A DNA stretch of 28,621 bases, from the NCBI GenBank assembly GCA_023150835.1, contig JAKLKB010000089.1:1-28621 (forward strand), read 5' to 3'. The DNA is from Myxococcota bacterium. Lineage in GTDB: Bacteria > Myxococcota_C > UBA6777. Shown here piece by piece: positions 16,109 to 24,171 of the stretch (positions are counted from its first letter, which is position 1; each line of letters begins with the position of its first letter). The notes beneath the pieces were generated by a model. It was not told where the DNA came from. It saw only the letters and a program-made list of their open reading frames with translations, and made no database searches. The position numbers and the translations under genes were made by a program.

Positions 16109-17809
16109 TTACCTCTCTAGCTCGCCAGCGATGATGTTGTAGGAGCTAAACACGATCACTGCATCGGCCAGCAACGACCCTTTCGCGATATCGGTGTAGG
16201 TCTGCATCACCGAAAAACAGGGCGGATGAACATGGCAACGATGCGGCTTTCCGCCGCCGTCGCTCACAAGATAAAAGCCCAGCTCGCCATTCGCCCCTTC
16301 GGTGTAAAGATAAGCTTCGCCCGCAGGGATGCGTTCGCCGCGATAGATGATATTAAAGTGCCGAATCATCGACTCCATCTTGGAGTAAGTGTCTTCGAGC
16401 GGTGGCAGGGTCATGTCTTGGACATCAGCCATCACGGGCTGCCCTTTGGTTTTTGCGAGGCCCTTGAGACCTTGCTCCAAGATCCGCAAACACTGTTTCA
16501 TCTCATACACCCGCACCATCAAGCGATCAAAGGTGTCGCCTGCCGATCCCACAACCACACTAAAGTCGACTTGATCATAAAAATTGTACGGATACTGCTT
16601 GCGTACATCGTAGTCGTACCCCGTCGCACGAGCGATCGGTCCCGAAAGGCCGAACGCGATCGCTTGTTCAGGAGTCATCCGACCGACGTTGACGGTGCGA
16701 TCCAAAAAGACGCGATTCTTGGTAATCAAGCGCTCTACGTCGCCCAAGTACTTTTCGACCACCCCTCGGATATTGCGTACGTCGTCCTCGAATCCCTCGT
16801 AGATATCGAGCGCATAACCACCGATGCGATCGCAAGTACTCGTCAAACGACTGCCCACAAAACGATCCAACACCCGATAACCCGCTTCGCGGATCTTGAA
16901 GAAGTACCAAAAGTTGGTCAGCGCCCCCATATCGACCAAAGCCGGCCCAAGCAGCGTGCAGTGATCCATAATTCGACCGATCTCGGCCATGATCATCCGC
17001 AACCACTTGGTTCGTTCGGGAACTTCGATACCTGCGAGCTTTTCCACCGCCATCGCGTATGTTTGTGTGTTGATCGGCGCGGAAACATAGTTCAACCGAT
17101 CTGCGTACGGCATCACCAAGCCCCATGTGTGGGCCTCGGCCTCTTTCTCCATGCAGCGGTGCAGATAGCCGATCTCGACTTGGCCGTCCACCAACATCTC
17201 GCCGTCTAGTTCGGCCACAAGCCGCATAATCCCGTGTGTCACAGGGTGCGAGGGTCCGATATTCACCACCAAGGTTTCGGTTCCGTCGTCTTTGGTGTGA
17301 GACTTGACACCGAACCATTCGATCGGAGCGGACTCATCGAGATGTTGGCGCTTTTCTTTCGGGTAGTCTTTGCGCAACGGGTGGCCTTCAAACTTCCAAT
17401 GCGTCAAGATCCGCTTGAGAAAAGGATGCCCCTCAAACTGGATGCCGAACATATCGTAGGTTTCGCGCTCATACCAATTGGCTGTCTTATAATGCTCCAC
17501 CAACGAAGGGATTTTGGGTTCAGCCGCCGAGACAGGCACACGCAAACGCAAGCGTTTCCAAGTGTCGGTGGACATCAGATGGTAGATCGCTTCCAAACGT
17601 TCGGGGCGTTCGGGGTAATCGTTACCACAGATGTCAACGAGCTTGTTCATCCGACCGAGACGGGGAGGGATCTTTTCTCGTAGAAACGTGACCATCGGGA
17701 TCAAACCTTCGGCGTCGATGATCGCGGTGTCATCGCCTCGATGGCTATGGGTTTCCCTGATGTATTGGGGAAATTGACGTTGCAACTCTTCAAGCACAGC
17801 CCGACTCAT
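16109..17809 (-). CDS. nuoCD: Fused NADH-quinone oxidoreductase subunit C/D
   Basis: This single 566-residue protein combines NuoC (about residues 1-155: [16 protein letters not shown], then RKDYPKE) and NuoD (about 179-566: [41 protein letters not shown], and the C-terminal [20 protein letters not shown]). NuoD is the 49-kDa-type subunit that builds the quinone site with NuoB and NuoH. The fused form also occurs in E. coli and relatives; many other bacteria keep separate genes. The ATG overlaps the nuoB stop by four bases (ATGA), so translational coupling is expected. Confidence 0.97.
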   Translation of the reverse strand: MSRAVLEELQRQFPQYIRETHSHRGDDTAIIDAEGLIPMVTFLREKIPPRLGRMNKLVDICGNDYPERPERLEAIYHLMSTDTWKRLRLRVPVSAAEPKIPSLVEHYKTANWYERETYDMFGIQFEGHPFLKRILTHWKFEGHPLRKDYPKEKRQHLDESAPIEWFGVKSHTKDDGTETLVVNIGPSHPVTHGIMRLVAELDGEMLVDGQVEIGYLHRCMEKEAEAHTWGLVMPYADRLNYVSAPINTQTYAMAVEKLAGIEVPERTKWLRMIMAEIGRIMDHCTLLGPALVDMGALTNFWYFFKIREAGYRVLDRFVGSRLTSTCDRIGGYALDIYEGFEDDVRNIRGVVEKYLGDVERLITKNRVFLDRTVNVGRMTPEQAIAFGLSGPIARATGYDYDVRKQYPYNFYDQVDFSVVVGSAGDTFDRLMVRVYEMKQCLRILEQGLKGLAKTKGQPVMADVQDMTLPPLEDTYSKMESMIRHFNIIYRGERIPAGEAYLYTEGANGELGFYLVSDGGGKPHRCHVHPPCFSVMQTYTDIAKGSLLADAVIVFSSYNIIAGELER

Positions 17810-18447
17810 GCGCTCACCTCGCTATCCTCGGAAGAACCTTTGGCGGCAGACGCCCCTTCTCGCTCGCGCCGCTTGCGCTCGGCTTCTTGCTTGGCGACCA
17901 CAACAGGCAGCGACACTTTGGACTCGGCGGCTTGGATACCCAACAGCGTCCCCCCCGCTTCACCGCGATCTCGGCGAAAGCCTTCTTTTTGCACTTTGTC
18001 TTGCAGCTCGATTACTGCGTTCAAGATCGCCTCAGGACGGGGCGGACAACCCGGGACATACACATCCACAGGAATGATCCCATCGATACCTTGAAGGGTA
18101 TGATAATTCTGATAAAACCCACCCGACGAAGCACACACTCCCACCGCGATTACCCACTTGGGTTCGGGCATCTGATCGTAGATGCGCTTGAGGATCGGCG
18201 CTTGTTTGCACGTGATCGTCCCAAGCACCAACAACACATCGGCTTGACGGGGCGAAAACCGCACCAACTCCGCACCAAAACGCGCCAAGTCGTAATCCCC
18301 TGCTGTCACCGCCATAAACTCAATGGCACAACACGCTGTGCCAAAAGGATACGGCCACATCGAGTATTTTCGCCCCCAACTCACCAACTTCTCCAAAGAA
18401 GTCGCAAGAAAGTTGGTTTCTTTATTTTGGCTCCAAAGCGTATCCAT
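17806..18447 (-). CDS. nuoB: NADH-quinone oxidoreductase subunit B (cluster N2)
   Basis: NuoB carries cluster N2, the last electron donor to quinone. Ligands C39, C40, C105 and C134 are present, with the same spacing as the E. coli ligands 63/64/129/158. The core ends near residue 155. About 55 charged residues follow ([14 protein letters not shown] and an Asp/Glu/Ser end), making 213 residues, longer than is usual. GGAG lies 8 nt before the ATG. nuoB follows nuoA by 12 nt and overlaps nuoCD. Confidence 0.97.
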   Translation of the reverse strand: MDTLWSQNKETNFLATSLEKLVSWGRKYSMWPYPFGTACCAIEFMAVTAGDYDLARFGAELVRFSPRQADVLLVLGTITCKQAPILKRIYDQMPEPKWVIAVGVCASSGGFYQNYHTLQGIDGIIPVDVYVPGCPPRPEAILNAVIELQDKVQKEGFRRDRGEAGGTLLGIQAAESKVSLPVVVAKQEAERKRREREGASAAKGSSEDSEVSA

Positions 18448-18459
18448 CGACGCACTCCG

Positions 18460-18927
18460 CTACGGAATCATCCGTGAATTTTGTATCGATCTTGATCCGT
18501 CTGCCTTTGCTCTCGCGGCTCGATCTTCGGGGGGTCGTTGGAGGTTTGTGGGGGTCGTTTCGGTGCGCATACCCCATTCAAGGACGCGCTGCTTGACAAC
18601 ATACACCCACCCCACCAACAAGATCACCGTAAACAGCAGCCCTTCGACGAGCCAAAAGATCACGCCGATCCCCGCTTGATCTTGGACTGCCCAAGGGTAG
18701 AAAAACACCACTTCCAGATCAAACAGCAAAAACAGGATCACCACCAGATAAAACTTGATCGAAAACTTCCCAAGAAAGCTGCCCTCCACAGGCAAGCCAC
18801 ACTCAAAGTTGCTTTCCTTCACAGGTTCGGGCTTATGCGGCCCCACAAAGCGCGAAAGCAACAAAAAAGCCCCTGAAAAGATCGCCGCGATCACCCCCAA
18901 CAACAAGATATTTCCGTAAGCGTTCAT
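18460..18927 (-). CDS. nuoA: NADH-quinone oxidoreductase subunit A
   Basis: NuoA is a three-TM subunit at the junction between peripheral and membrane arms. It has 155 residues. The diagnostic stretch ESNFECGLPVEGSF and the acidic membrane motif LFLLFDLEVVFFYPWA are present, followed by a third TM. About 35 polar residues extend the C-terminus beyond the usual end. The start at 18927 has GGAGG 7 nt upstream; a longer frame from 19005 would add 26 unlikely residues. This is the first gene of the operon. Confidence 0.96.
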   Translation of the reverse strand: MNAYGNILLLGVIAAIFSGAFLLLSRFVGPHKPEPVKESNFECGLPVEGSFLGKFSIKFYLVVILFLLFDLEVVFFYPWAVQDQAGIGVIFWLVEGLLFTVILLVGWVYVVKQRVLEWGMRTETTPTNLQRPPEDRAARAKADGSRSIQNSRMIP

Positions 18928-19020
18928 CGAAGATCCTCCACACCGAAGCTCATGCCTGTTCTCGATTTGTGTCAAAGCGTGACGCCACTCCATGCGATCT
19001 GTCAAAGATTACGGGAAGGT

Positions 19021-19048
19021 GTTATACACCCCTCCTGCTTAGATGCAA
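19021..19048 (-). promoter_or_regulatory. Candidate promoter of the nuo operon
   Basis: On the minus strand TTGCAT (19048-19043) and TATAAC (19026-19021) are separated by 16 nt. The predicted start lies near 19014, giving a leader of about 87 nt before nuoA. The -10 matches consensus at five of six positions. Confidence 0.5.
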
Positions 19049-19097
19049 CGATCCACGCGCCTTATGGAAACATGAAACATCTTGTTGCACGAAAATT

Positions 19098-19125
19098 TTG
19101 CGACACACCCACAAACGGCTACACT
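19098..19125 (+). promoter_or_regulatory. Candidate promoter of the FGE-like gene
   Basis: TTGCGA (19098-19103) and TACACT (19120-19125) are 16 nt apart on the plus strand. They lie about 110 nt before the ATG at 19236. With the nuo promoter this forms a divergent pair about 50 nt apart in the 308-nt gap 18928-19235, which holds nothing else I can identify. Confidence 0.4.
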
Positions 19126-19235
19126 CGGCCTTTGCGCGTGGTACAGGTTCAGGATGTTCTTGTACAGCCCCGCCCCCCCACAAAACCGTTCGGCACCTCT
19201 CCTACTCCACCGAACCCACAAAGGAATCACCTCGG

Positions 19236-20501
19236 ATGCCCTTGCGCACACCACCTATCCAACACGCCCACGCAAACCCACAACGCACCCCCAAAGCGCA
19301 ACCTCCCTCCATAGCGCAGCGTACCTCCCGCACATCGGCCCGACATCCCCTCCCGCTCGTTGCTGTCTTACGAAGCCCCATCCAGACCGTTGCATCGGCG
19401 TTATGCGTGTTGCTGCTTTTTTTGGGGGAACGCGCAGAGGCTCATCCTCCCAAGACGCTCACCGAAAAAGGCCCTTTTCATCCCTGCCAACAGCCACCCG
19501 ACGGGATGATCTGCATCTCGGGAGGCGCTTACATCCAAGGCAGCGATCGCAACGCCCATCACAACGACGCTCGGCTGCGAGCGGAGTCTCCGCGCCACCG
19601 CGTGATCCTCCAAACCTTTTACATCGACAAAACCGAAGTCACCAACCAAGACTACCTCAAGTGCATGAAAGCGGGATGGTGCCAACCGCCCTCCTATTGG
19701 GCCAATCCGCGAGGTACGATGTGGCCGCGTTTTCGCACGCCCACCCGCCCTTTTGTGCGCGCAACATGGGATATGGCTGCCGAATACTGCCGCTACGTTG
19801 GAAAGCGCCTATTGACCGAAGCCGAGTGGGAAGCCGCAGCACGCGGTCCCAAGGGCGAAACCTACCCTTGGGGAAACCAGCCACCAAGCTGCAAATGGGC
19901 CAACTACCGCGTCGAACCGTCTCATACTTCTTATCCCCCTTCTCGCAAGATGCGCTTTTGCCCTAGGCCCGATGCAAAAGACCAAACACCGCTTCCTATT
20001 GGACAAGATCAAACATGGCCTGTCGGTATCACTCCGCCTTTTCGCGGGATCTACGATATGGCGGGCAACGGCTACGAATGGGTTCAAGACTTCTATGACC
20101 CCGACGCTTACGCCTGTGCTTCCACCGATCCCGCCCAATGCACCCGCATCGCCCCCAAAGGCCCTTGCGATGGCAAAGGCAGCGTCTGTACCGTGATGCG
20201 CGATCACCTCTGGATCTGGCAAAAAGAACGCGGCCAACAAGGCCCACACGCCGCAACACCCCGTTGGAAGCGCATCAAACGAAAACTCCCCCGCAGCCGA
20301 CGCTTTGTATTTCGCAAACGCATCCTCAAAGGCGGATCTTGGTGGTGGTTTGCCGATCACCTGCGCGGCGCATGGCGACGACCTGATGGCCCCTACACAG
20401 GAAATCACCGCCTCAGCATCCGTTGTGGTAGCTCTACTCACGCCCCTCAGATCCTCCCTGCCCGCGATGTCCAACTCAAACACCAACGCCCCCGCCGCTA
20501 A
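19236..20501 (+). CDS. Secreted FGE-sulfatase (SUMF1)-like protein, probably non-catalytic
   Basis: This 421-residue protein has a long basic N-terminus and a hydrophobic core at about 51-63 ending ERAEA-H, a likely signal peptide cut near residue 69. The formylglycine-generating-enzyme-like module spans about 88-400: MICISGGAYIQGSD, FYIDKTEVTNQDYLKC, WDMAAEYCRYVGKRLLTEAEWEAAARG, YPWGN, YDMAGNGYEWVQDFYDP and RILKGGSWWWFADHLRGAWR. True FGEs have active-site cysteines just after GGS; here the stretch is WWWFADHLRG, so sulfatase-activating chemistry is unlikely. A basic insert (about 329-362) precedes GGSW. Many Cys residues suit an exported, disulphide-bonded protein. AAAGGA lies 10 nt before the ATG. 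Related modules occur in surface or lipoproteins of Myxococcota-type bacteria. Its stop is 9 nt from the convergent cpsB-like gene. Confidence 0.85.
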   Translation: MPLRTPPIQHAHANPQRTPKAQPPSIAQRTSRTSARHPLPLVAVLRSPIQTVASALCVLLLFLGERAEAHPPKTLTEKGPFHPCQQPPDGMICISGGAYIQGSDRNAHHNDARLRAESPRHRVILQTFYIDKTEVTNQDYLKCMKAGWCQPPSYWANPRGTMWPRFRTPTRPFVRATWDMAAEYCRYVGKRLLTEAEWEAAARGPKGETYPWGNQPPSCKWANYRVEPSHTSYPPSRKMRFCPRPDAKDQTPLPIGQDQTWPVGITPPFRGIYDMAGNGYEWVQDFYDPDAYACASTDPAQCTRIAPKGPCDGKGSVCTVMRDHLWIWQKERGQQGPHAATPRWKRIKRKLPRSRRFVFRKRILKGGSWWWFADHLRGAWRRPDGPYTGNHRLSIRCGSSTHAPQILPARDVQLKHQRPRR

Positions 20502-20510
20502 CTTCCACCG

Positions 20511-21296
20511 CTAATCCTCCAACCAATCGGCTTCTTCAAGCGACTTTCCCGCCAACAAGCGTCGAGGATTCGTCAACAACAAACGCTCGGCCTCTTGTTC
20601 CCCCACAAGCTTCACCAGCTTAATCAACATCTTGTGCAGATAATCCTTGTGTTCTGGAGCCTTATGAAGATCCGTCGCTGCGATGTGGAACCACCCCTCC
20701 TTCAACATCTGCACCGCCAAGCGTTGAACATACACCCCCGTCTCGCCCACAATCGACGGTAGATCCAACTGCATCCACCACCCCGCCCGAATCCATTCAC
20801 GCGCCATCTCTGGACGCGCCTGCAACGCTTCATACCGTTCTGGATGCGCAAGGATCGGCTTGATCCCCTTCATCTGCAACTGAAACGCCAACTCCTTCAT
20901 CACCCGCAACGTATCGCGAATCGAAAACTCGATCAAAAGATACGCACCTTCCCCACCCACCGGCACATAAGCACCTGTGTCGATCCATTCCATCAAACCG
21001 TCTTGATAATAGATCTCGCACCCCGGCAAGATCCGCAACGGCAAGCTGTGCGCGTCTGCCTGCTCTTGGGCTGCCTGCACCAAGGCCCGAATCACTGGCG
21101 CGGAACTCTCCGTAAACAGCGGATGATGTAAGTGAGACGACACGGACACCGTCGAATATCCCGCAGCCACAAAACTCCGCATCATCTCCAAACTCTCCGC
21201 CCAATCCCCCGCACCATCGTCTATCCCGGGCAATACGTGGTTATGGATATCGATCATCCCTGCCGGAAGTTTCACTTCGCGCGAAAACCAACTCAT
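20511..21296 (-). CDS. CpsB/YwqE-type PHP-domain phosphatase
   Basis: This 261-residue protein has the PHP metal-dependent phosphohydrolase fold of the CpsB/CapC/YwqE group, manganese-dependent tyrosine phosphatases that regulate capsule or exopolysaccharide assembly. Metal-binding motifs are DIHNHVLPGIDDGA (H18, H20), SHLHHP, GCEIYY, ILAHPERY and TDLHK near the C-terminus. The start at ATG 21296 follows GGGAG by only 4 nt; the alternative at 21257 has a weaker site. It is downstream of the glycosyltransferase on the same strand (110-nt gap), so both probably act on one envelope polymer or glycolipid. No cognate BY-kinase lies in the window, so the specific substrate is unknown. Confidence 0.88.
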   Translation of the reverse strand: MSWFSREVKLPAGMIDIHNHVLPGIDDGAGDWAESLEMMRSFVAAGYSTVSVSSHLHHPLFTESSAPVIRALVQAAQEQADAHSLPLRILPGCEIYYQDGLMEWIDTGAYVPVGGEGAYLLIEFSIRDTLRVMKELAFQLQMKGIKPILAHPERYEALQARPEMAREWIRAGWWMQLDLPSIVGETGVYVQRLAVQMLKEGWFHIAATDLHKAPEHKDYLHKMLIKLVKLVGEQEAERLLLTNPRRLLAGKSLEEADWLED

Positions 21297-21337
21297 CAAT
21301 CTCCCATCCCTTCACTCAAAGACAACCAATGGTATAC

Positions 21338-21428
21338 TGCGCACATCGCCCGTCCATCGACATCTTCATCTCTTTTCAGCCGATGGATCGTTGCGCACAT
21401 CGCCGCTCAATCGGCATCTTCATCTCTT
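21338..21428. repeat. 54-bp-period duplication at the 3' end of the glycosyltransferase gene
   Basis: Segments 21338-21374 and 21392-21428 match at 33 of 37 positions, offset by 54 nt (18 codons). The right copy encodes the last residues of the glycosyltransferase (RDEDAD and stop). The left copy, past the stop, reads RDEDVDG in the same frame. Confidence 0.85.
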
Positions 21429-23287
21429 AGGTCTGCGATATCACGCCGTTGGATCTTCATCCGCTGTTTCAGCGCCTTCAACTCGCCCTCGATATCTGCC
21501 TCGCGAAACTTGGACTCCATCGCCTCCATGTCAAGAGCCTGCGCCTTTTCACCCCCTCGCCACAAAGCCCTCTCATCCGAAGATTCTTTCACCCCCACCT
21601 CCCCGCGCTGTACTTGCCCTCCACCGATACTCCCTTGCCTCGGCGCGTTTCTTCCCTCAGTCATTTCGCCACGAACTCCTAACCACGATCTTTCCCGACT
21701 ATCCGCAGGTTTCACACGCTCAAGAATCGATATCTTTTCTCGACGCAACCGACGCAATGCCTCTTCGATAGACTCTCTCTCCCGCAAGTATCGCTCTTTC
21801 TGCTCATTCGCTTCATCGTACAAACGCTGATCTCCCATCCCTTGCGCCCGTTCTACTCGATCTCCCCACCGCTCGACCTGCTCCCATAACTGATCAAAAC
21901 GCTCCACCAGCCGCTTTTCTCGTAAGATCAACGCCGCCAAAGCATCCCGCAACCTCTCCATCCCCCTTCCACTCGGATCTCCCGCTGCCTTCTCTTCTCC
22001 AACGATATCTTCGTACCACCTCTCTTCCCCGATATCTTCGTACCAACTCTCTTCCCCAACCCCTTGCGATCTCCCGTCTGTCAACAATCGCCTCGGATCG
22101 GTGATCGCCTCGACTCCCGCAGGCAACGACCGCCGCAGCGAAACAAGCTCCCCTGACAACAGCGCACGATCTCGCTCCTCGATCTTCTCCCGATTCACCG
22201 CCGTTTCCACCAACAACGATACCCAATCCTCACTTGTTCGCGCTGAAAACGCACCGCTTATCCTCCGCCGCATCTCTTCCAATCGACTTCCCTCCGATAC
22301 CTCCGCGATCTGCGCCGCAAGCGCCTGCTCCCGCACCCACAATCCCATTCCCTCCTCACAGAGATATCCACCGTTGTTCCGCTCTTCTCGATTGCTCGCC
22401 TCCCAAAACAACGTCGGTACACCCGCACCCAACGCCCCATACATCCGACACAACGAAGCTCCCATCACACACAGATCCACCGCCGACCACAACCTCTCCC
22501 AAGGCACTCCTCCACCCAACATCTTCGCCCGTAACCCCGCACGCTTCGCCGCTTCACGCAACCGACCCTGCGCCTCTGCTCCCTCTCCACCATACACCAA
22601 CCAACGAAACGACCGCACCAACGACATCTGAAAACACACACCCTCCCAGTCCGATGCACCCGAAAGATCCACCAAACCCCATGCCTCACATACCTCCAAA
22701 CCCAACGCCTCACACGCCTCTTCGCGCCCTATCTTCCGCCCTCCGCAACCCAACGGGACCCCCATCACCCGCACCTTCTCTCGCGCAATCCCACCCTCCA
22801 CCAGCCCATCCTCCACTCCCCCATGCACCACCACATAACGCCCCACACCCGGCTGCAACCACGACCGATGCAACACCAGATCCCCCAACGCCCCCACCAC
22901 CAACCCTCCCCAACGGCCCTCCCGCTTCAACGCCAACAACGGCAACAACACCATCGGATGAAACGCCACCACCACCTCCGAACGATCCACCTCCAAAAAA
23001 GCCTCCAACGCCGAAAAACCATACGCCCCTCGCAATAACGACCACGGCCCCTCTCCCGCCCACAACGCTCCCTTCTCATACAACGCCACTCCCCACCCCG
23101 GCAAACTATCCAACACCCGACCCATCCCCCGCTGAAACGCTTGCCCCCAAACCCCCGATACACTGCCCTCCAACTCCCGATACGCCACCTCCCAACCACC
23201 CATCCGCTCGCCCAACGCCTCTCCCCACGCTCGCGCCCAACGCTCCTCCTCTCCTCCACCACGCCAAAACCAAAAACCTACCCGCAT
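21407..23287 (-). CDS. GT28/MGDG-synthase-like glycosyltransferase with a PspA-like coiled-coil C-terminus
   Basis: This 626-residue protein appears to have two parts. Residues 1-345 look like a GT-B glycosyltransferase of the MurG/diacylglycerol-galactosyltransferase group. They begin MRVGFWFWRGGGEEERWARA, then show AFHPMVLLPLLALKR (108-122), GALGDLVLHRSWLQPGVGRYVV and VMGVPLG (174-180). An acceptor/donor-type end follows: LCRMYGALGAGVPTLFWEA (279-297), then NNGGYLCEEGMGLWV. Residues about 441-526 form a charged coiled coil (VERFDQLWEQVERWGDRVERA). A second stretch, 586-613 (MESKFREADIEGELKALKQR), recalls the C-terminal part of PspA/IM30-type proteins. Start 23287 has GAGGAG about 6 nt upstream. 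An upstream TTG would fall on the -35 box. The lipid or sugar substrate is not known. The fusion reading is moderately supported. Confidence 0.65.
   Translation of the reverse strand: MRVGFWFWRGGGEEERWARAWGEALGERMGGWEVAYRELEGSVSGVWGQAFQRGMGRVLDSLPGWGVALYEKGALWAGEGPWSLLRGAYGFSALEAFLEVDRSEVVVAFHPMVLLPLLALKREGRWGGLVVGALGDLVLHRSWLQPGVGRYVVVHGGVEDGLVEGGIAREKVRVMGVPLGCGGRKIGREEACEALGLEVCEAWGLVDLSGASDWEGVCFQMSLVRSFRWLVYGGEGAEAQGRLREAAKRAGLRAKMLGGGVPWERLWSAVDLCVMGASLCRMYGALGAGVPTLFWEASNREERNNGGYLCEEGMGLWVREQALAAQIAEVSEGSRLEEMRRRISGAFSARTSEDWVSLLVETAVNREKIEERDRALLSGELVSLRRSLPAGVEAITDPRRLLTDGRSQGVGEESWYEDIGEERWYEDIVGEEKAAGDPSGRGMERLRDALAALILREKRLVERFDQLWEQVERWGDRVERAQGMGDQRLYDEANEQKERYLRERESIEEALRRLRREKISILERVKPADSRERSWLGVRGEMTEGRNAPRQGSIGGGQVQRGEVGVKESSDERALWRGGEKAQALDMEAMESKFREADIEGELKALKQRMKIQRRDIADLRDEDAD
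22004..22057. repeat. Two 27-bp tandem units in the linker of the glycosyltransferase
   Basis: Units 22004-22030 and 22031-22057 differ at one base. On the minus strand they encode GEESWYEDI and GEERWYEDI, in the linker between the glycosyltransferase part and the coiled coil. Confidence 0.9.
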
Positions 23288-23324
23288 CGGCTCCTCCTCT
23301 CTTTTCCAACTCCACTCCCACCGC

Positions 23325-23353
23325 ATCCTAGGCTCCTTACTCCACCTTTGCAA
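23325..23353 (-). promoter_or_regulatory. Candidate promoter of the glycosyltransferase-cpsB unit
   Basis: On the minus strand TTGCAA (23353-23348) and TAGGAT (23330-23325) are separated by 17 nt. A start near 23318 would leave a leader of about 30 nt before the ATG at 23287. Confidence 0.45.
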
Positions 23354-23427
23354 ACCTCCACGCTCTGCCTACCATCGGAAAAATCATCAAAAAAGTCTTG
23401 CCATCTACAGCCTTATCGGTTATCTCT

Positions 23428-23457
23428 TTGACTTGGTTTTTGGCCCATCACTCTATC
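23428..23457 (+). promoter_or_regulatory. Weak candidate promoter for infC
   Basis: TTGACT (23428-23433) is followed after 17-18 nt by CTCTAT or TCTATC. The -35 is good and the -10 is poor. It would give an infC leader of about 95 nt. The intergenic region 23288-23556 holds this and the opposing glycosyltransferase promoter. Confidence 0.3.
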
Positions 23458-23556
23458 ACTATCTTTTCGTGGGTAACGTCCTTCTTCCTCAACTCTATTT
23501 TTATCTCATCCCAAAGGACACCACCACCCACACCTTCCAAGAAAGGAGACCAAACC

Positions 23557-24081
23557 ATCAGTAAGGAAAAAGAAAAAGAACCCCGCATCAACGCTCGTAT
23601 CCGTGTCAAAGAAGTCCGCCTCATCGGCGCTGACGGCGAGCAGATCGGTATCGTCCCCACCTTGCGCGCTCTTCAAATGGCCGAAGAACAAGGTCTTGAC
23701 CTCGTCGAAGTCGCTGAAACGGCTACCCCCCCCGTTTGCAAGCTCATGGACTTCGGACAATTCAAGTACCAACAAAAGCAAAAAGCCAAAGAAGCCCGCA
23801 AAAACGCCACCCAAGTCCAAATCAAAGAAGTCCAATTGCGGCCCAAAACCGACGACCACGACCTCGACTTCAAAGTCAATCACATCTTCCGCTTTCTCGA
23901 AGAAGGCGACAAAGCCAAACTCACCGTCAAATTCCGTGGCCGCGAGATCGCCCACAAAGATCGCGCTCTCCTCCTCCTCGAAAAAGTCATCGCCGACATC
24001 GGCGACGAAGGTATCGTCGAGTCCCCACCCCGCATGGAAGGGCGCACCATGATCGCTATCATCGCGCCCAAAAAGAAATAA
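23557..24081 (+). CDS. infC: Translation initiation factor IF-3, ATC start codon
   Basis: IF-3 binds the 30S subunit, prevents premature 50S joining and checks the start codon-initiator tRNA pair. The 174 residues match the family: RINARIRVKEVRLIGADGEQ at the start, DLVEVAETATPPVCKLMDFG with the FKYQQKQKAKEARK linker, then the C-terminal domain (LRPKTDDHDLDFKV, KVKFRGRE-type strand, AIIAPKKK end). No ATG, GTG or TTG fits the N-terminus. A full AAAGGAG (23542-23548) lies 8 nt before ATC at 23557. The leader read upstream in this frame is not IF-3-like. Rare AUU or AUC starts in infC are known to allow IF-3 to repress its own translation. This is the first gene of the infC-rpmI-rplT cluster. 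Confidence 0.93.
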   Translation: MSKEKEKEPRINARIRVKEVRLIGADGEQIGIVPTLRALQMAEEQGLDLVEVAETATPPVCKLMDFGQFKYQQKQKAKEARKNATQVQIKEVQLRPKTDDHDLDFKVNHIFRFLEEGDKAKLTVKFRGREIAHKDRALLLLEKVIADIGDEGIVESPPRMEGRTMIAIIAPKKK

Positions 24082-24141
24082 ACGCCAACCCCAACGTGCA
24101 ACGCAAGCACAACCCCAAAAATCAAAATCCCAAAAAACTGC

Positions 24142-24170
24142 TTGCATACCGCAACAATGCGTGCTACATA
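24142..24170 (+). promoter_or_regulatory. Candidate internal promoter for rpmI-rplT
   Basis: TTGCAT (24142-24147) and TACATA (24165-24170) are separated by 17 nt, in the 293-nt gap after infC. Transcription from about 24177 would give a long rpmI leader of roughly 200 nt. Confidence 0.45.
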
Positions 24171-24171
24171 C

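Noticed and set aside
22234-23331. Plus-strand open frame of 365 codons, Pro/Thr-rich
   Set aside because: It is the antisense shadow of the G-rich glycosyltransferase gene. The protein is low-complexity, has no ribosome site, and the opposite strand has clear family motifs.
23398-23556. IF-3 with an N-terminal extension from ATG 23398
   Set aside because: The extension is hydrophobic leader translation without conservation, and the strong Shine-Dalgarno points to ATC 23557.
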